A stretch of DNA of 33,235 nt from Tieghemiomyces parasiticus. Its lineage: Eukaryota > Kickxellomycota > Dimargaritomycetes > Dimargaritales > Dimargaritaceae. Numbering within the stretch: the stretch's first letter is position 1; the number at the start of each line of letters is the position of its first letter. The position numbers and the translations under genes were made by a program. The notes under the pieces were generated by a model. That model did no database searches and was not told the origin of the DNA. It saw only the letters and a program-made list of their open reading frames with translations. Below, piece after piece: positions 11,897-21,821 of the stretch. The stretch is taken from NCBI GenBank assembly GCA_027575765.1, contig JANBPT010000502.1, positions 1-33,235 on the forward strand. The letters run 5' to 3'.

Positions 11897-13630
11897 ATGG
11901 GTTTGTCCACTGCCACCCGCCGTCAGCTAATAGGCAGCGCGGTTATCATTACAATTCACTTGTCCGGCTTAACCGTCCGCGGAGAAGCTGTTGAGGGTCT
12001 TCAGTTCAGTACTCGCAGCCATCGGTGCTGGCAGCTCAATGATGCCTTTCTCGCCAGCGGTACCGTAGTTAGACTCGGCGCGTGCGGTGAGGAATACGCC
12101 GATTCCGGCGTGTTCCGACTGCGACCGGCGCCTAACCGCCAGTCGATCGTACAGATACTGGTGGGAGATAAGTGTCTCGAAGCCAACGAAGGCGGGTATT
12201 TGACGGGTGAGGACTGTCGGGAGAAACCCACACAGTACTTTGAGGTTATGCGTAACCAAGGCCAGGGAATGGTCAAGGCCGTGGCCAGAGGTCAATGTGT
12301 TGTCGGAACTCAGGACGGCCGTGTAGGTCTGAATAGTTGCGCAATAGCCGCTCAGAATTATTGGTTGATCAACAGTTTGGGTGGGTCCGTGTGTGATTCC
12401 TCAATTTGGGAACAGTTTCAAAACGGTAAGTTTTGGCCAAGGTCAAGGTTATATATATCTTAAATTTTTACACCATGGACGTATTCGTCTGTGCCATATC
12501 CGCTGTAACTAGCGGTCTCTAGGCCAACGAAAGCTTACCCCACTTGCACTTACCCTTTCTCCTTAATTTACCATTCCCAACTAGACCGCATCACCATCCG
12601 TCAGCTTATGGTCGCCCTACGTATGGACTATGCGGCCTACACCAAAACCATCCTCAGCCAGGGTGTCCCGCAGCTTTCCGAGGGCGATAAGTACCTCCTC
12701 AACTACTGTGATCAACGTATCCGTGCCTTCTTCCTCAAATTTGATGAGGCCAACCGGAACATGTTCTCCAAACTCATGAACTACAAGGGTAGCTACGCCA
12801 CCGCTGTGCCTGGAGCCACCGCCCAGGCAGTCGACATGTTCGTCCTGACTAAACTTTCGCGTCAGGTCTGGCAGAACCTGGTACCCGCGCGTAATATGTT
12901 TGTTAACCAGTTTACTGCGTTATTGACCATGGCGTTCCCCCAGGTAGGCTTCGTGATTACACTGGCCAAGGATGCGGCAATGAACCAGCTTAGCAAGTTC
13001 GAGTCTAAGCCGCCCTCAGAGGCGTCCGAATGGGGATCTATTCTACGTGATGCCTTTGAGGATTCAGTGGAAGGTAGGTTATTGAATTGGCTAACTGCAA
13101 TGGGGCTGGTCAATGTAACAATTGGGCAATGGATGGCGGAGTAGAATCGCGCCCGAGTTATCAAGCTAACTCCTTCTTGACCTATCATCCATCAATCATC
13201 GCGTTCATTTTATTCCCGTCCTTCAGCTGTATGGGAGCTCCACCTTCGTCTCTTCGATACCGCCGGCCAGAGTCAGTACCAGCTATACGCTGACGTTTAC
13301 CAACAGCGCACTCTCGAAGAGATCTTCGGTACGCCGGAGAAGGTCCAAGCCAGCATGGTTGTCCTACTCTCCAAGTTGGTAACGCGCCAGCCCGAAATGG
13401 CCCGTTCATGTTGCATCACCCAATGGAAGCCGCATATTGGTAGCAGCGACTACTATGACGGTCAGTACTACTACCGTGTGAACCTCCCGGGCAAGAGTCA
13501 TGAAGCGCTGTTATCGAAACCGTTGAGTGAGTTTTTCGATCTCAACGCTCTTCTCCGGTCCCAGGACGGGTGGGGCCTCCCGACAGTCCAGACAGCCACG
13601 GGCTTGGGAGGCTGCCGTTTCCACTTATAA
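11897..13630 (+). CDS. Secreted protein: beta-trefoil lectin-like module plus unknown C-terminal region (paralogue A)
   Basis: Exons are 11897-12425, 12585-13073 and 13227-13630; introns are 159 and 153 nt, both phase 1. The protein has 473 aa. Residues 1 to about 31 form a signal peptide (RR then a hydrophobic core). Residues 33-165 contain three repeats of the ricin-B pattern, each with a cysteine pair: C44/C63, C93/C107 and C134/C148, the last two followed by QYFEV and QNYWLI in the QxW position. Such folds usually bind sugars. Residues 177 to about 340 are predicted helical (NMFSKLMNY, VWQNL). The last 130 residues hold a CC pair and a GWGL segment. I do not recognise the region after residue 177. 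It is the upstream member of a tandem duplication with the gene at 14409-16248. A secreted interaction or effector role is inference; a toxic activity cannot be claimed from sequence. Confidence 0.83.
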
Positions 13631-14408
13631 TGTTCTCGTCGCCTCCCATTTTATTCCCCTTAGACGGGTCGCATCTGCAGGCATATGTATAAGTAGTGTA
13701 AAGTTCTTTCTACGCAAATAGGGTTTTCAGGGGAGAGCGCTACCCATGTGCTCTAGCCGCCAATACACTGCATGCGGATAGGCTCGTTGCCCAGATTAGG
13801 ATTAGCTAGCGCCCAGCAGCTAGGGTGGTGGTAAACTAGCACGGCAAAAGCAGGATAGAGGCTACTGGCGGCGCCGGCGGGTGTAACCTTAGGACATAGG
13901 CACGGGACACTTGGAGACTATATTGGCGCTGTAGAAGGGACTACCTTGCTTCGCACTGCGGGTTCAAAGATACATCCATAAAGAACGTAGAGTACGTCGG
14001 ACATATGTAGGGGCCTTGTGCTGCTGGTTTGGATTAGCTTTAAAAGTTTCGCGATAGGGGGCGTAGGTGACTCAAAGCGTACGACCGAGGAGAGCCGGCG
14101 GCGTTTCGCCCCACCATTTGACCGAAAGAGGCTGAGAAAACACAGAAACGGCCGTTGGTACGAGTATTTGGATTCAAGGCGGCAACCAGGGTCGCCGCAT
14201 GACCTACGATGTCAGAGATATATAAGCCCGCAGTGAGTAGGGATACGTCAAAGTCTTGAATCAATTAAGCAATGCCCATTGTTTCGTGGCAGCTGCAGGC
14301 GGTCGCGTATTGTTGACTTGTATTCAATCTCTCTTGACCTTCCGGATACATTGCTTTATTACTATACTTATTAGTCCCCCACCCCTACCAACCTACCATC
14401 TCGTCACT
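13631..14408. other. Spacer between tandem paralogues
   Basis: This 778-bp interval holds the 3' UTR of the upstream paralogue and the promoter of the downstream one. A TATATAAG lies at 14219-14226 and a C/T/A-rich leader runs to the ATG. One 72-codon plus-strand frame (14018-14236) shows no domain and overlaps the TATA-like site. I see no remnant of a third copy. Confidence 0.55.
14219..14226 (+). promoter_or_regulatory. TATATAAG, candidate TATA box
   Basis: The octamer lies about 190 nt upstream of the ATG of paralogue B and matches the one found upstream of paralogue A. The pyrimidine-rich leader follows it. Assignment is by position and shared sequence only. Confidence 0.35.
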
Positions 14409-16248
14409 ATGCACTTAGCGTGCCCCATCGTCACATTTCTGGTGATGATCGCCTATCATCCTACCACCATCACTGCCGAATCCCTCCTTCAGCCCAACAA
14501 ATTGATTGACGAGCACGGTCGTTGTCTCTCAGTCACCGAAGGCGATGTCTACGTCGGCGCCGACCTAACGGTTGAGGCCTGCGTGACCAGCCATCCGGTC
14601 TGGCAGACTTTCCGCCCGGCGCCCTACCCATTCAAGTACGACGGCCTCTATGGTACGTTTAACATTGAAGGTCTGTGCGTCCAAGGGCCAAGCTTGGCCG
14701 GGAACATCGCCACCCTGCCGGCCTTGACTATCGACGCGTGTACCCACGACGATAGTCAGCTGTTTCAGATGGCCTCGGCCGACTCGAGGCTCGGCGTACC
14801 GCCATTCCAGCTTAAGCACAAGGCGACTGGATTGTGTGTCGGCAGCGCTCCCGGAGGGTCCGTGGTCGTCGTGGATTGCGACTTACCCGGCAACCGTTGG
14901 ACGACAGCGCTGTTAGGTGGCACCCTATGCGACGGCACGGTCTGGCGAAGATTTCAACAAGGTAGGTTTCCGTATGAAATGCAATTCTAGCTGGGTGTTC
15001 ATCTATACATACATCCATATGACTTCAGTGGACTAGAACCAAAAATACGGTGGTTTCTTCCCCCTCCGATCTCTAAGTATTTGTACAACTAACCCCGCTG
15101 GTCCCTATCAATCACCCGCACCTTCTTCCGCCCACTCTACGAAGAACAATGGCCGGTGGCTGGTCTAATGCGCCATGTTGGCCTCGATGTGGATCATTAT
15201 CTCGAGACCATTCATCGCCAGGGCATCCCGTCACTGACCCAAACCGACCAGGCCTTACTCGCCAACTGTCACCTGGACATTCAGCATTATTTTGACGACT
15301 TTGACCGCCGTAACCACAACATGTTCGCCAAGTTGCTCAACTATCCGAGCCTCTACAGTACCCGGGTTCTGGCCGCCACCGACATGGCGGTGTACATGTT
15401 CATCCAGTCCCGCCTCGCCTACCGCGTGTGGCAGAACTTGAGCCCCCTGGCAATAGATTTTGTCGACCAATTCAGCATGGTACTGGCCCTACAGTACCCG
15501 GAATTTAGTTGGCTCACGGTCATTGGTAAGGAGGTCGTTAAGAAGGCCATCCGGAAGATCGATAATGGGAACCCACCGGAGCTCAAGTCGTGGGGTGCGC
15601 GTATCCAGGATATTTTTAACGAATCTGTCCAGCGTAAGTACTATAGAGGGCGGAAACGGTGACCGTAGCACGACCACCGTATACATAACGCCTTGTCCTG
15701 GGCAAGGAGTGGTCAGGCTTATCTGCTTGGACTGCTCATCCCTTTCTCTCCCTTGTCATCCATGGCCGCATTAGATCTAATGATGAACGCCATTATCTGA
15801 CCTTTCTTTCTCTCAACCCAATCCCCTCAATTTAGTGATTTGGGACATGCACGTCCACGCCATCAACATCACGGCCCACAACCGTTACGACGCGTACGCG
15901 AACATCTACCAGTCCAACGATCTACGTCAGATATTTGGTAGCGAAGAAGATGTCCAGGCCCAAATCACCGTCCTTCTGGCCAAGGAGATTAGTAAAGTAC
16001 CAGCCATGGACGGCCAGTGCTGCATCCTCCAGTACACGCGGGATTTAGGTGGGGCGGGCGACTACCGTGACTCCGTAACCGGCAACCGGTACCGTGTGGT
16101 GCTGCCCGGCCGCAGCCACCAGATGTTGTTTACCAACCCGCTGCGCAAGTTCTTTAACGTCGAGGATATCGTTCATTCACGTAACGGGTGGGGCCTGCGT
16201 ACGTTCAAGACGATCAGTGGGTTCGGTACGTGTACTTTGAGCTTCTAA
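14409..16248 (+). CDS. Secreted protein: beta-trefoil lectin-like module plus unknown C-terminal region (paralogue B)
   Basis: Exons are 14409-14961, 15145-15633 and 15836-16248; introns are 183 and 202 nt, phase 1 as in paralogue A. The protein has 484 aa. Residues 1 to about 23 form a signal peptide. The trefoil-like part again shows three cysteine pairs: C39/C58, C90/C111 (followed by QLFQM) and C143/C157 (followed by NRW). Exon 2 is exactly 489 nt in both genes and aligns without gaps, with about 58 of 163 residues identical by hand count (shared LMNY/LLNY, VWQNL). The C-terminal segment shares RVxLPGxSH and GWGL, about 23 of 54 identical. The in-frame ATG at 14256 would add 51 residues and place the signal peptide internally, so 14409 is chosen. 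Divergence is far beyond recent duplication, yet gene order and intron structure are intact. The function of the C-terminal region is unknown. Confidence 0.83.
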
Positions 16249-16659
16249 AGTGCCGAATTGGCGGAATGGGGAGTGACATGGTCGTGGCGATGGGCAGTGG
16301 CCGATCGGACCTATCTGGAGTACTATAAATACCAGTGGCATTCCGACTTGCATGGATAGACGTATATGTATATGTATTGTTTTGATTCGAGTGTGAGAAG
16401 GACGTGTATATGGCGTGGGCTATGGAGAGGGCGTCGGTGATGAATAAAAGAAGGATGGTGTTTATAGTGGGAAACACCGGAGGAAGCAGACGAGAGCCAG
16501 GGTCTACGTGTGGGGAAGGGGACAGCACAGTAGGCCGAGAGATAGTGAACGAGCAGGACAAAATGAGTTCATGGCTGATAATGGTTTGAGATGGAGGCGG
16601 AGTCAGAAAAGGGGGGGTCGGATCAACTGGCTCCCCCGCCAATAGCCTTCTTCAGGTTT
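16249..16659. other. Convergent 3' spacer with AATAAA
   Basis: The interval separates paralogue B (+) from NOT2 (-). AATAAA at 16443-16448 lies about 195 nt after the paralogue B stop and is a plausible polyadenylation signal for it. A minus-strand frame of 142 codons crosses the whole interval and runs into the last exon of paralogue B; it is low-complexity and I treat it as chance. Confidence 0.5.
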
Positions 16660-18594
16660 TTACAAATCATTAAGGTTGGAGCCTGACCCCATCAAGTGGT
16701 TGAAAGACCCGCCCAGTCCACTTTTGTTGGCGAAGAGCCCGTGGGCGCCACCAGGGTTGGAAAGACCGGCGGAGGAGAGCGGAGTTCCGCTACCGCTACC
16801 GCCGCCGAAGGGCAGCCCGCCGCCACTATTGTTGCCACCCATTTGCTGGGACAGGTGCATGGAATGGGCGTTCAGAAGCGAGGCGTGACTGGTCGACGAC
16901 TGACTACCCCCATTGCCATAAAGGCTATGCAACTGCTGCTGCTGCTGCTGTTGTTGTTGTTGTTGTAGGGACGGGTGCTGCTGGAACTGAGCTAGGAAGT
17001 TCTGTTGGGAGCCTAAGCCCCCGCCGAGGGAGGGCTGACTCTGAGAACCGTGGTGACCTAGTCCACCTGCCAAACTAGAGTTGACGCCGGTCCCGGCGGA
17101 CGATGATGTGGGAACGAACCCCCGGTGGTGTGAGCTGTTACCGCCATTGCCAAAGTTACCCAGGTTCAGGGAGCCACCAGAGCCACCGAGGGATAGGTCT
17201 GGTAGCTGACTGGACGCAGACCCAAGGCCACTCAGTCCGGCCATGGCGTTCGTCGACTGGTTGCCAGGCGCAGTCGATCCGGCCCGACTGGCCGGGCCCG
17301 TGCCGCCGCTGGCCTGGTTACCTCCTGCACCGGCGTAGGCGTGGCGGTCCTCGAGGACGTCATAGACAAGTACAAACTCCTTATAAACTTTCTGCCACGT
17401 ACTTGGGTCGAAGAAGACATACACTCCCTGTTCACCGTGCTGGGTTTTAACCGTGGCGGGGGATGTCCCATTGGCACCGTTTTCACCGCCGGCCGACGTG
17501 TCTTTCGTGAGCCACAACTTGAGATCTTTGTGGTACCGCCAATTCCGCTTGTACAGTTCGTAGGCCGCGGTTTCCTGGAGCTCGTCGCGGGGCATGGTAT
17601 AAAAGATGTAAAACAATGTCTCCTCAGAAAAGTGTTGCAACCGTTCCATGGCCGACCGCCGCGGCCGCACTTGGTAGCACGCTGGCAGTGAGAACTCGGG
17701 CCGAATGTGCGACAGGTTAGCCTGGCTCTGGTCAATCCATGGTGTCGTAAACGTCGCGTACAAGAGTCCTGGGGACGATAGGTTAAGGCCGAACTTGGAT
17801 ACGTCGAACCCGAAAGCTAGTGCCGACTTGTCCGGGTTGGAGGTCTTGAGCGTGTCCAAGAGACCCAGCAGTCCATACTGATCGTCGGTAACGGACCCGC
17901 TGGCACCGGTCTCGGTACTGGCCGGCCTGTTGGCACCCAACGTGCTGGTCAGGCCACCTAGCCGGTTGGCCCCTGGGGTCGGCGACATTGCAGACTGGGC
18001 CGTCGATTCCCGCCGCTTACCCGTCGCAGTGTTGTCAGCCGGATTGGTGGACGCGCTGGCCTCCGCGGCGGCCGCAGCAACAGCAGCTCCGAGCACAGCC
18101 CCCGTCGTCCCACTGGCCGCTAATGGACTTGACAGACCGGCATCAGGCTGGCCGGCCTTAAGCTCATTGAACGAAATGGTGGGTTTCCGGCCGCTCGGGA
18201 TCGCGCCGTCAGGCCGGCCGCCAGCATCGGCTTGAAGCGCCGATAGACTAACGGTACTAGCGCCCGAGATGGCCATGGAGTTGAATGAGCTTGCAAGCGA
18301 AGGAATAGGACCCTCGGTCGTGCTGGATGCCGACGGTGGGGCAGTCTGCGACAGCAACGGGTTGTTACCTTGCCGATTCGCCAGGCCTGGGGAGGATCCT
18401 GGTAGGGCCGGGAAGTCGTCCATGTTGATGCTTGGCACCTGACTGCTGCTGTGAGTGCTGCCCTGCTGCGAGGCCAAACTGTTGGCCACGATAGACCGGA
18501 ATTGCTCAGACCGGCTCAAGTTGATGGTCGATCCTGAAAGTGGAGGGAAGGCATCCGACCGCGAGTAGCCGCCTAGTGATGGGAAATCGGACAT
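16660..18594 (-). CDS. NOT2: CCR4-NOT complex subunit NOT2 (CNOT2/Cdc36)
   Basis: NOT2 is a scaffold of the CCR4-NOT complex, which deadenylates mRNA and affects transcription in cytoplasm and nucleus; with NOT1 and NOT3/5 it forms the NOT module. The uninterrupted 644-codon frame opens with DFPSLGG and repeats DFPAL-type motifs typical of NOT2 N-termini. The NOT box spans about 238-417 and is well conserved: YGLLGLLDTLK, FGLNLSSPGLLYATF, HFSEETLFYIFYTMPRDELQ, ELYKRNWRYHKDLKLWLTK and GVYVFFDPSTWQKVYKEF. The start has a good context (CGCCACCATGTC). An Ala-rich run (about 170-180) precedes the box. Oddly, about 225 residues of Gly/Ser/Asn/Gln-rich sequence follow it, including an 11-Gln run; NOT2 proteins usually end near the NOT box. 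The tail is in frame without a stop and lacks introns. Confidence 0.95.
   Translation of the reverse strand: MSDFPSLGGYSRSDAFPPLSGSTINLSRSEQFRSIVANSLASQQGSTHSSSQVPSINMDDFPALPGSSPGLANRQGNNPLLSQTAPPSASSTTEGPIPSLASSFNSMAISGASTVSLSALQADAGGRPDGAIPSGRKPTISFNELKAGQPDAGLSSPLAASGTTGAVLGAAVAAAAAEASASTNPADNTATGKRRESTAQSAMSPTPGANRLGGLTSTLGANRPASTETGASGSVTDDQYGLLGLLDTLKTSNPDKSALAFGFDVSKFGLNLSSPGLLYATFTTPWIDQSQANLSHIRPEFSLPACYQVRPRRSAMERLQHFSEETLFYIFYTMPRDELQETAAYELYKRNWRYHKDLKLWLTKDTSAGGENGANGTSPATVKTQHGEQGVYVFFDPSTWQKVYKEFVLVYDVLEDRHAYAGAGGNQASGGTGPASRAGSTAPGNQSTNAMAGLSGLGSASSQLPDLSLGGSGGSLNLGNFGNGGNSSHHRGFVPTSSSAGTGVNSSLAGGLGHHGSQSQPSLGGGLGSQQNFLAQFQQHPSLQQQQQQQQQQQLHSLYGNGGSQSSTSHASLLNAHSMHLSQQMGGNNSGGGLPFGGGSGSGTPLSSAGLSNPGGAHGLFANKSGLGGSFNHLMGSGSNLNDL
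16933..16965 (-). repeat. Polyglutamine tract in NOT2
   Basis: Eleven consecutive Gln codons (five CAA followed by six CAG, read on the minus strand) sit in the low-complexity tail of NOT2. The pure CAG half is the type of repeat that can vary in length between strains. Confidence 0.9.
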
Positions 18595-19549
18595 GGTGGC
18601 GAGAGGGGAGGGCGATCGCGTAGCCGGGCGAGAATGGGATGGGAAGTTAGCGCGAGGGGGATGGGAATAGTTGAGTACGTAGTAAAGGTTGCGTAACCTG
18701 AGAGGATTAAGAGAGAGAGGGTGGGAAAGGGCGAAGGGTCCTTCGGGAGAGATTGTTTCGGATGACTAGCGATGCCGCTGCGTCGCGTGACCTAAGGTGT
18801 GTGTTTAGAGGGCTAAAAGGTGACGGGACCTGAAGGAGCACGCCTTGGAAGAAGCGAGAAACCAGTTAATAGAAAGACAGGGGAGGGAGGAATCGCGTCG
18901 TTCCATGGGTCACTTCACTGAATCAGATACTGGTTCAAACCTGCGTAGGTGATAGCCATTCAGGGTGCAAAGCAATGCTCTACAGCAAGAAGTGATGGTG
19001 CCCAGAGGGGCCGGCCAATACGGTGCGGATCTGTTACACGGCCGTCGGTGATAGGGTTAGGGGGCGGAGACGATGCCCTACAAACGCATAGTGGGTAACG
19101 AGGCTTCGGTTAACGATAGTGGCGGCGGAATGGGGAACGGTAGGCCCCGCCGGTCAGCCCCGTCGATGCGCCCCACCCCCGCCTGCAACTGGCTTTGGAG
19201 TCACAGCTGGTGGGTAGGCATGAGCACCTCAGAGAATTGCTTGCCTCGCTTTGGAATTAGATAATGCCTCGGGAGCGTTAAGGTAGCCCATACTTCGATC
19301 TTAACCAAACATCCCTAAACCATGACAGCTGCCCCACAACCTCATTGCTCTCAGCTTAATGTGTCCGCATGCTCGCACTTTGGTTACGCTAATAAGATGT
19401 ATTGAATATTAAAGTACAGGCCGGACAAAGGGTGGAGGCGGGCCAAATTTGTCAAAGAGTAGGGCGGGCAAACCCAGGCCGGACGAACAGCGGAGGATGG
19501 AGGGGGGGGTAACAAACGCTGTCCAAGCAGGGCATCGCCGCCGCAGCCT
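18595..19549. other. NOT2 promoter region and 3' flank of the hydrolase gene
   Basis: Both neighbours are on the minus strand, so this 955-bp stretch holds the 5' region of NOT2 and the 3' UTR of the hydrolase. A purine-rich (minus-strand pyrimidine-rich) leader precedes the NOT2 ATG to about 18760. TAGGGTTAGGGG at 19052-19063 is a two-unit telomere-repeat-like motif about 460 nt upstream of NOT2. A run of eight G lies at 19502-19509. No TATA and no further gene are seen. Confidence 0.5.
19052..19063. promoter_or_regulatory. Telobox-like motif
   Basis: TAGGGTTAGGGG carries nearly two TTAGGG units. In several fungi Myb-domain (Tbf1/Teb1-type) factors bind such motifs in promoters. It lies in the NOT2 upstream region. 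Only the sequence match supports it. Confidence 0.3.
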
Positions 19550-21821
19550 TTAAGCCTCGCCTTGGTCGCAGATGGTGGACTGGATATCCTCGAGCACTGA
19601 CTGACACAAGCTGGCCGATTCGGTGAGCAACGTGATAGCCGGGTTCATGGACTTGGTCCGCGAGTATACCTTGAGGTTCACGTCGTCCACGTCCAATTGG
19701 CAGAGTAGGTCGAAAAACTGTTCGCTGGATTTGAGCGGCACCACCGTATCACGCTCGCCATGGATGAGCAGCACCTTCTTGGGGAATGCCGATTGCGATA
19801 GGGTGACCTGGGCGGCATGACAGTGGGTCTCGAGCAGTACCGGCGGCGAGTACAGCGCCGAGGAGCCGCTACCGATCAGCCGCGTGGTAGCCGAGATCTC
19901 GTCGATTCCGCGGTGCTGCTCGTACCGATGCTGGGCGTCAATGTCATACACCCCCGCCAGTAGGATGAGTCCTGCAATAGTCAATGGGGTGTCGGTGCGA
20001 GGTATGACCACTGCCTCCCGGCTGTCGCGGACCAGGAGGGTGTAGTGCCGGATCAGCTGGTATAGGTCGTCCTGGAGCGACGGGCGTCCCCCCTCCGGTG
20101 ACCCCGGCCTGGCCTGGGCGGATGATGTCGAGCCTGGGTGCCTGCCTACCCGATGGCGCGGCTGATTGGCAGAGGGGTTGGTGGTGGTAGCAAGACTTGA
20201 GGCGGTGGTCGGCGGACAAGCCACTTCCCAAGGGGCTGGCAGCTTGCTCAAGGCCAGGGTCCAAACGGTGGCTGCCAAGGTGCAGAGATGGGCGCCTGCG
20301 CCGTGGCCCATCAGGTACAAGCTCGTCGGGTCGCCGCCGTACTTAGCCACATTGCGGTTGAGCCACAGGAGACATTGTAGAGTGTCATTCACCGTATCGG
20401 CGATGGTACCATTCGGTGGCCGGCGGGCTTCGGGCAATGCGACCATATAGCCTTGCTTGCGCAAAGTGTGGGCCATGGGCACGTAGACCTTACGCTGGGC
20501 CGAGCTCCAGGTCTTGCCGTATACAAAGCAAATGACTGGGGAGAGCCGTGTAGAATGGGGGAGTCCCATGGACTCGCCCAGCCCACGGTCGGGCAGGAGG
20601 TGAAGACTGGTGCGGCTGGCTGGCCGTGAGAAAGCTACCGATGGGGCGGGCGACGGGCCCGTCGAGGAAGCCGGTGATCCCGCTATTAGTTCAGGGATAT
20701 ACATATCCAGTACCATCCGGGGATGGGCCGCCCCGTAGCGCACGTCGCGGATAACGGCCTCGGCCGGAGTACGTCGGGCGAAGGCTTTCTCTACGATCCA
20801 GCGGAGAACGATCGGGAACGGGCCGCTGAATAGATCAGATAAGTTATCCAGTGCGGCGTAGCTCATCTTAAGCACGCGCACCGGGTTCCATGGCAGGGCA
20901 AGCGGGCGGAAGCCGTCGGGACCGTGGAGCAGACCTGTGAAGAAAATGGTGTAGGGGAGGGGGAGAATAGGTGCGCGAGCATGAGGTTACGAATGTTAGA
21001 TAAGCAGCCGGGCCAAGAGAGACCTATAGAGACATGATTTAGGGTACCGTTCGGATCCACAGCGACCGTCGGGCCCACTTCACAAGACCAATATATAATC
21101 CGACTTACCCAATTTGAAGTACATGTACCAGGCAAATAGGTAGGCGGAACCTGTCCAGGAATACGTAGAAAGCGTAGATTAAGCCAAATTAGTCAGTAAA
21201 TACAGGATGCCAGAATAGAGCCTTACCAGTAAGGTCTAAGGGGGGCATGCTCATAGCCCTCCGAAACTGGGTCTACACCACCTATATCCGTCTGCCGACA
21301 AGGCCAGGGTTGGAGAGGGGATTTACGTCTCAGGGTCCCTAATTAGGAAACCCAAGTGAACGGTGCCAGTATAGGGTGCTTGCCTTCCAAAAGGCCACCA
21401 CATTGACTGATATGCCCTACGCACTGTGGTGAGCATACAAAAAGACTGCAGATACGGTAGGTAATCGATTTGAGCTGACCAGCCCAGGTACTAGTTGGAA
21501 CATAGGCGCAGCAACCGGGTCTGGTAGCGCCAACATTCGCAACGTAGGTATACTGGGGGGGGTGATCAGTTTACACCGGCCGTCTTTAGGGTCCTCGCCT
21601 CACGAGGGAGGGAAGAGCACCCGCAAGACTCACCACTTACAGAGGATGGGGAAGCTAAATGGCAGAAGCAGCGTGCCGACCGTTAGATATAGAAACCATT
21701 GGAGGGCAGTTCGACCCGCATTGTACACGACCTGGGCGGCAACGGCCAGGTTGAAGAAACGTTCGGTCAGACGGGATAGCCAGTAGCCGTGTGGCTGGCG
21801 CGAGTAAGGCTCGTGCTCCAT
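19550..21821 (-). CDS. Membrane-anchored alpha/beta hydrolase, isoprenylcysteine methylesterase-like, catalytic residues lost
   Basis: Exons (minus strand) are 21821-21641, 21150-21109 and 20934-19550; both introns are phase 1, and the 42-nt middle exon keeps the frame. The protein has 535 aa. Hydrophobic segments from exons 1-2 (about 38-72) suggest a membrane anchor. The hydrolase core follows isoprenylcysteine methylesterase-type enzymes: GYMVALPEARRPPNGTIADTV, then YGGDPTSLYLMGHGAGAH and LLIHGERDTVVP. The nucleophile elbow is normally G-x-S-x-G; here it is GHGAG (284-288), with GGC at 20300-20302 where serine is expected. The oxyanion HGG region reads VYGKTWSS (212-219), and no histidine follows the conserved Asp (D470). 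It is therefore predicted to be inactive as an esterase. A Pro/Ser/Thr-rich insertion lies at about 305-365. The frame is intact, so it looks like a pseudoenzyme and not a pseudogene. The first intron (490 nt) is long and could hide an exon. Confidence 0.82.

Noticed and set aside
16214..16642. 142-codon minus-strand frame between paralogue B and NOT2
   Set aside because: Low-complexity Ser/Pro/Thr sequence with no domain. It overlaps the end of a real exon and the NOT2 3' flank.
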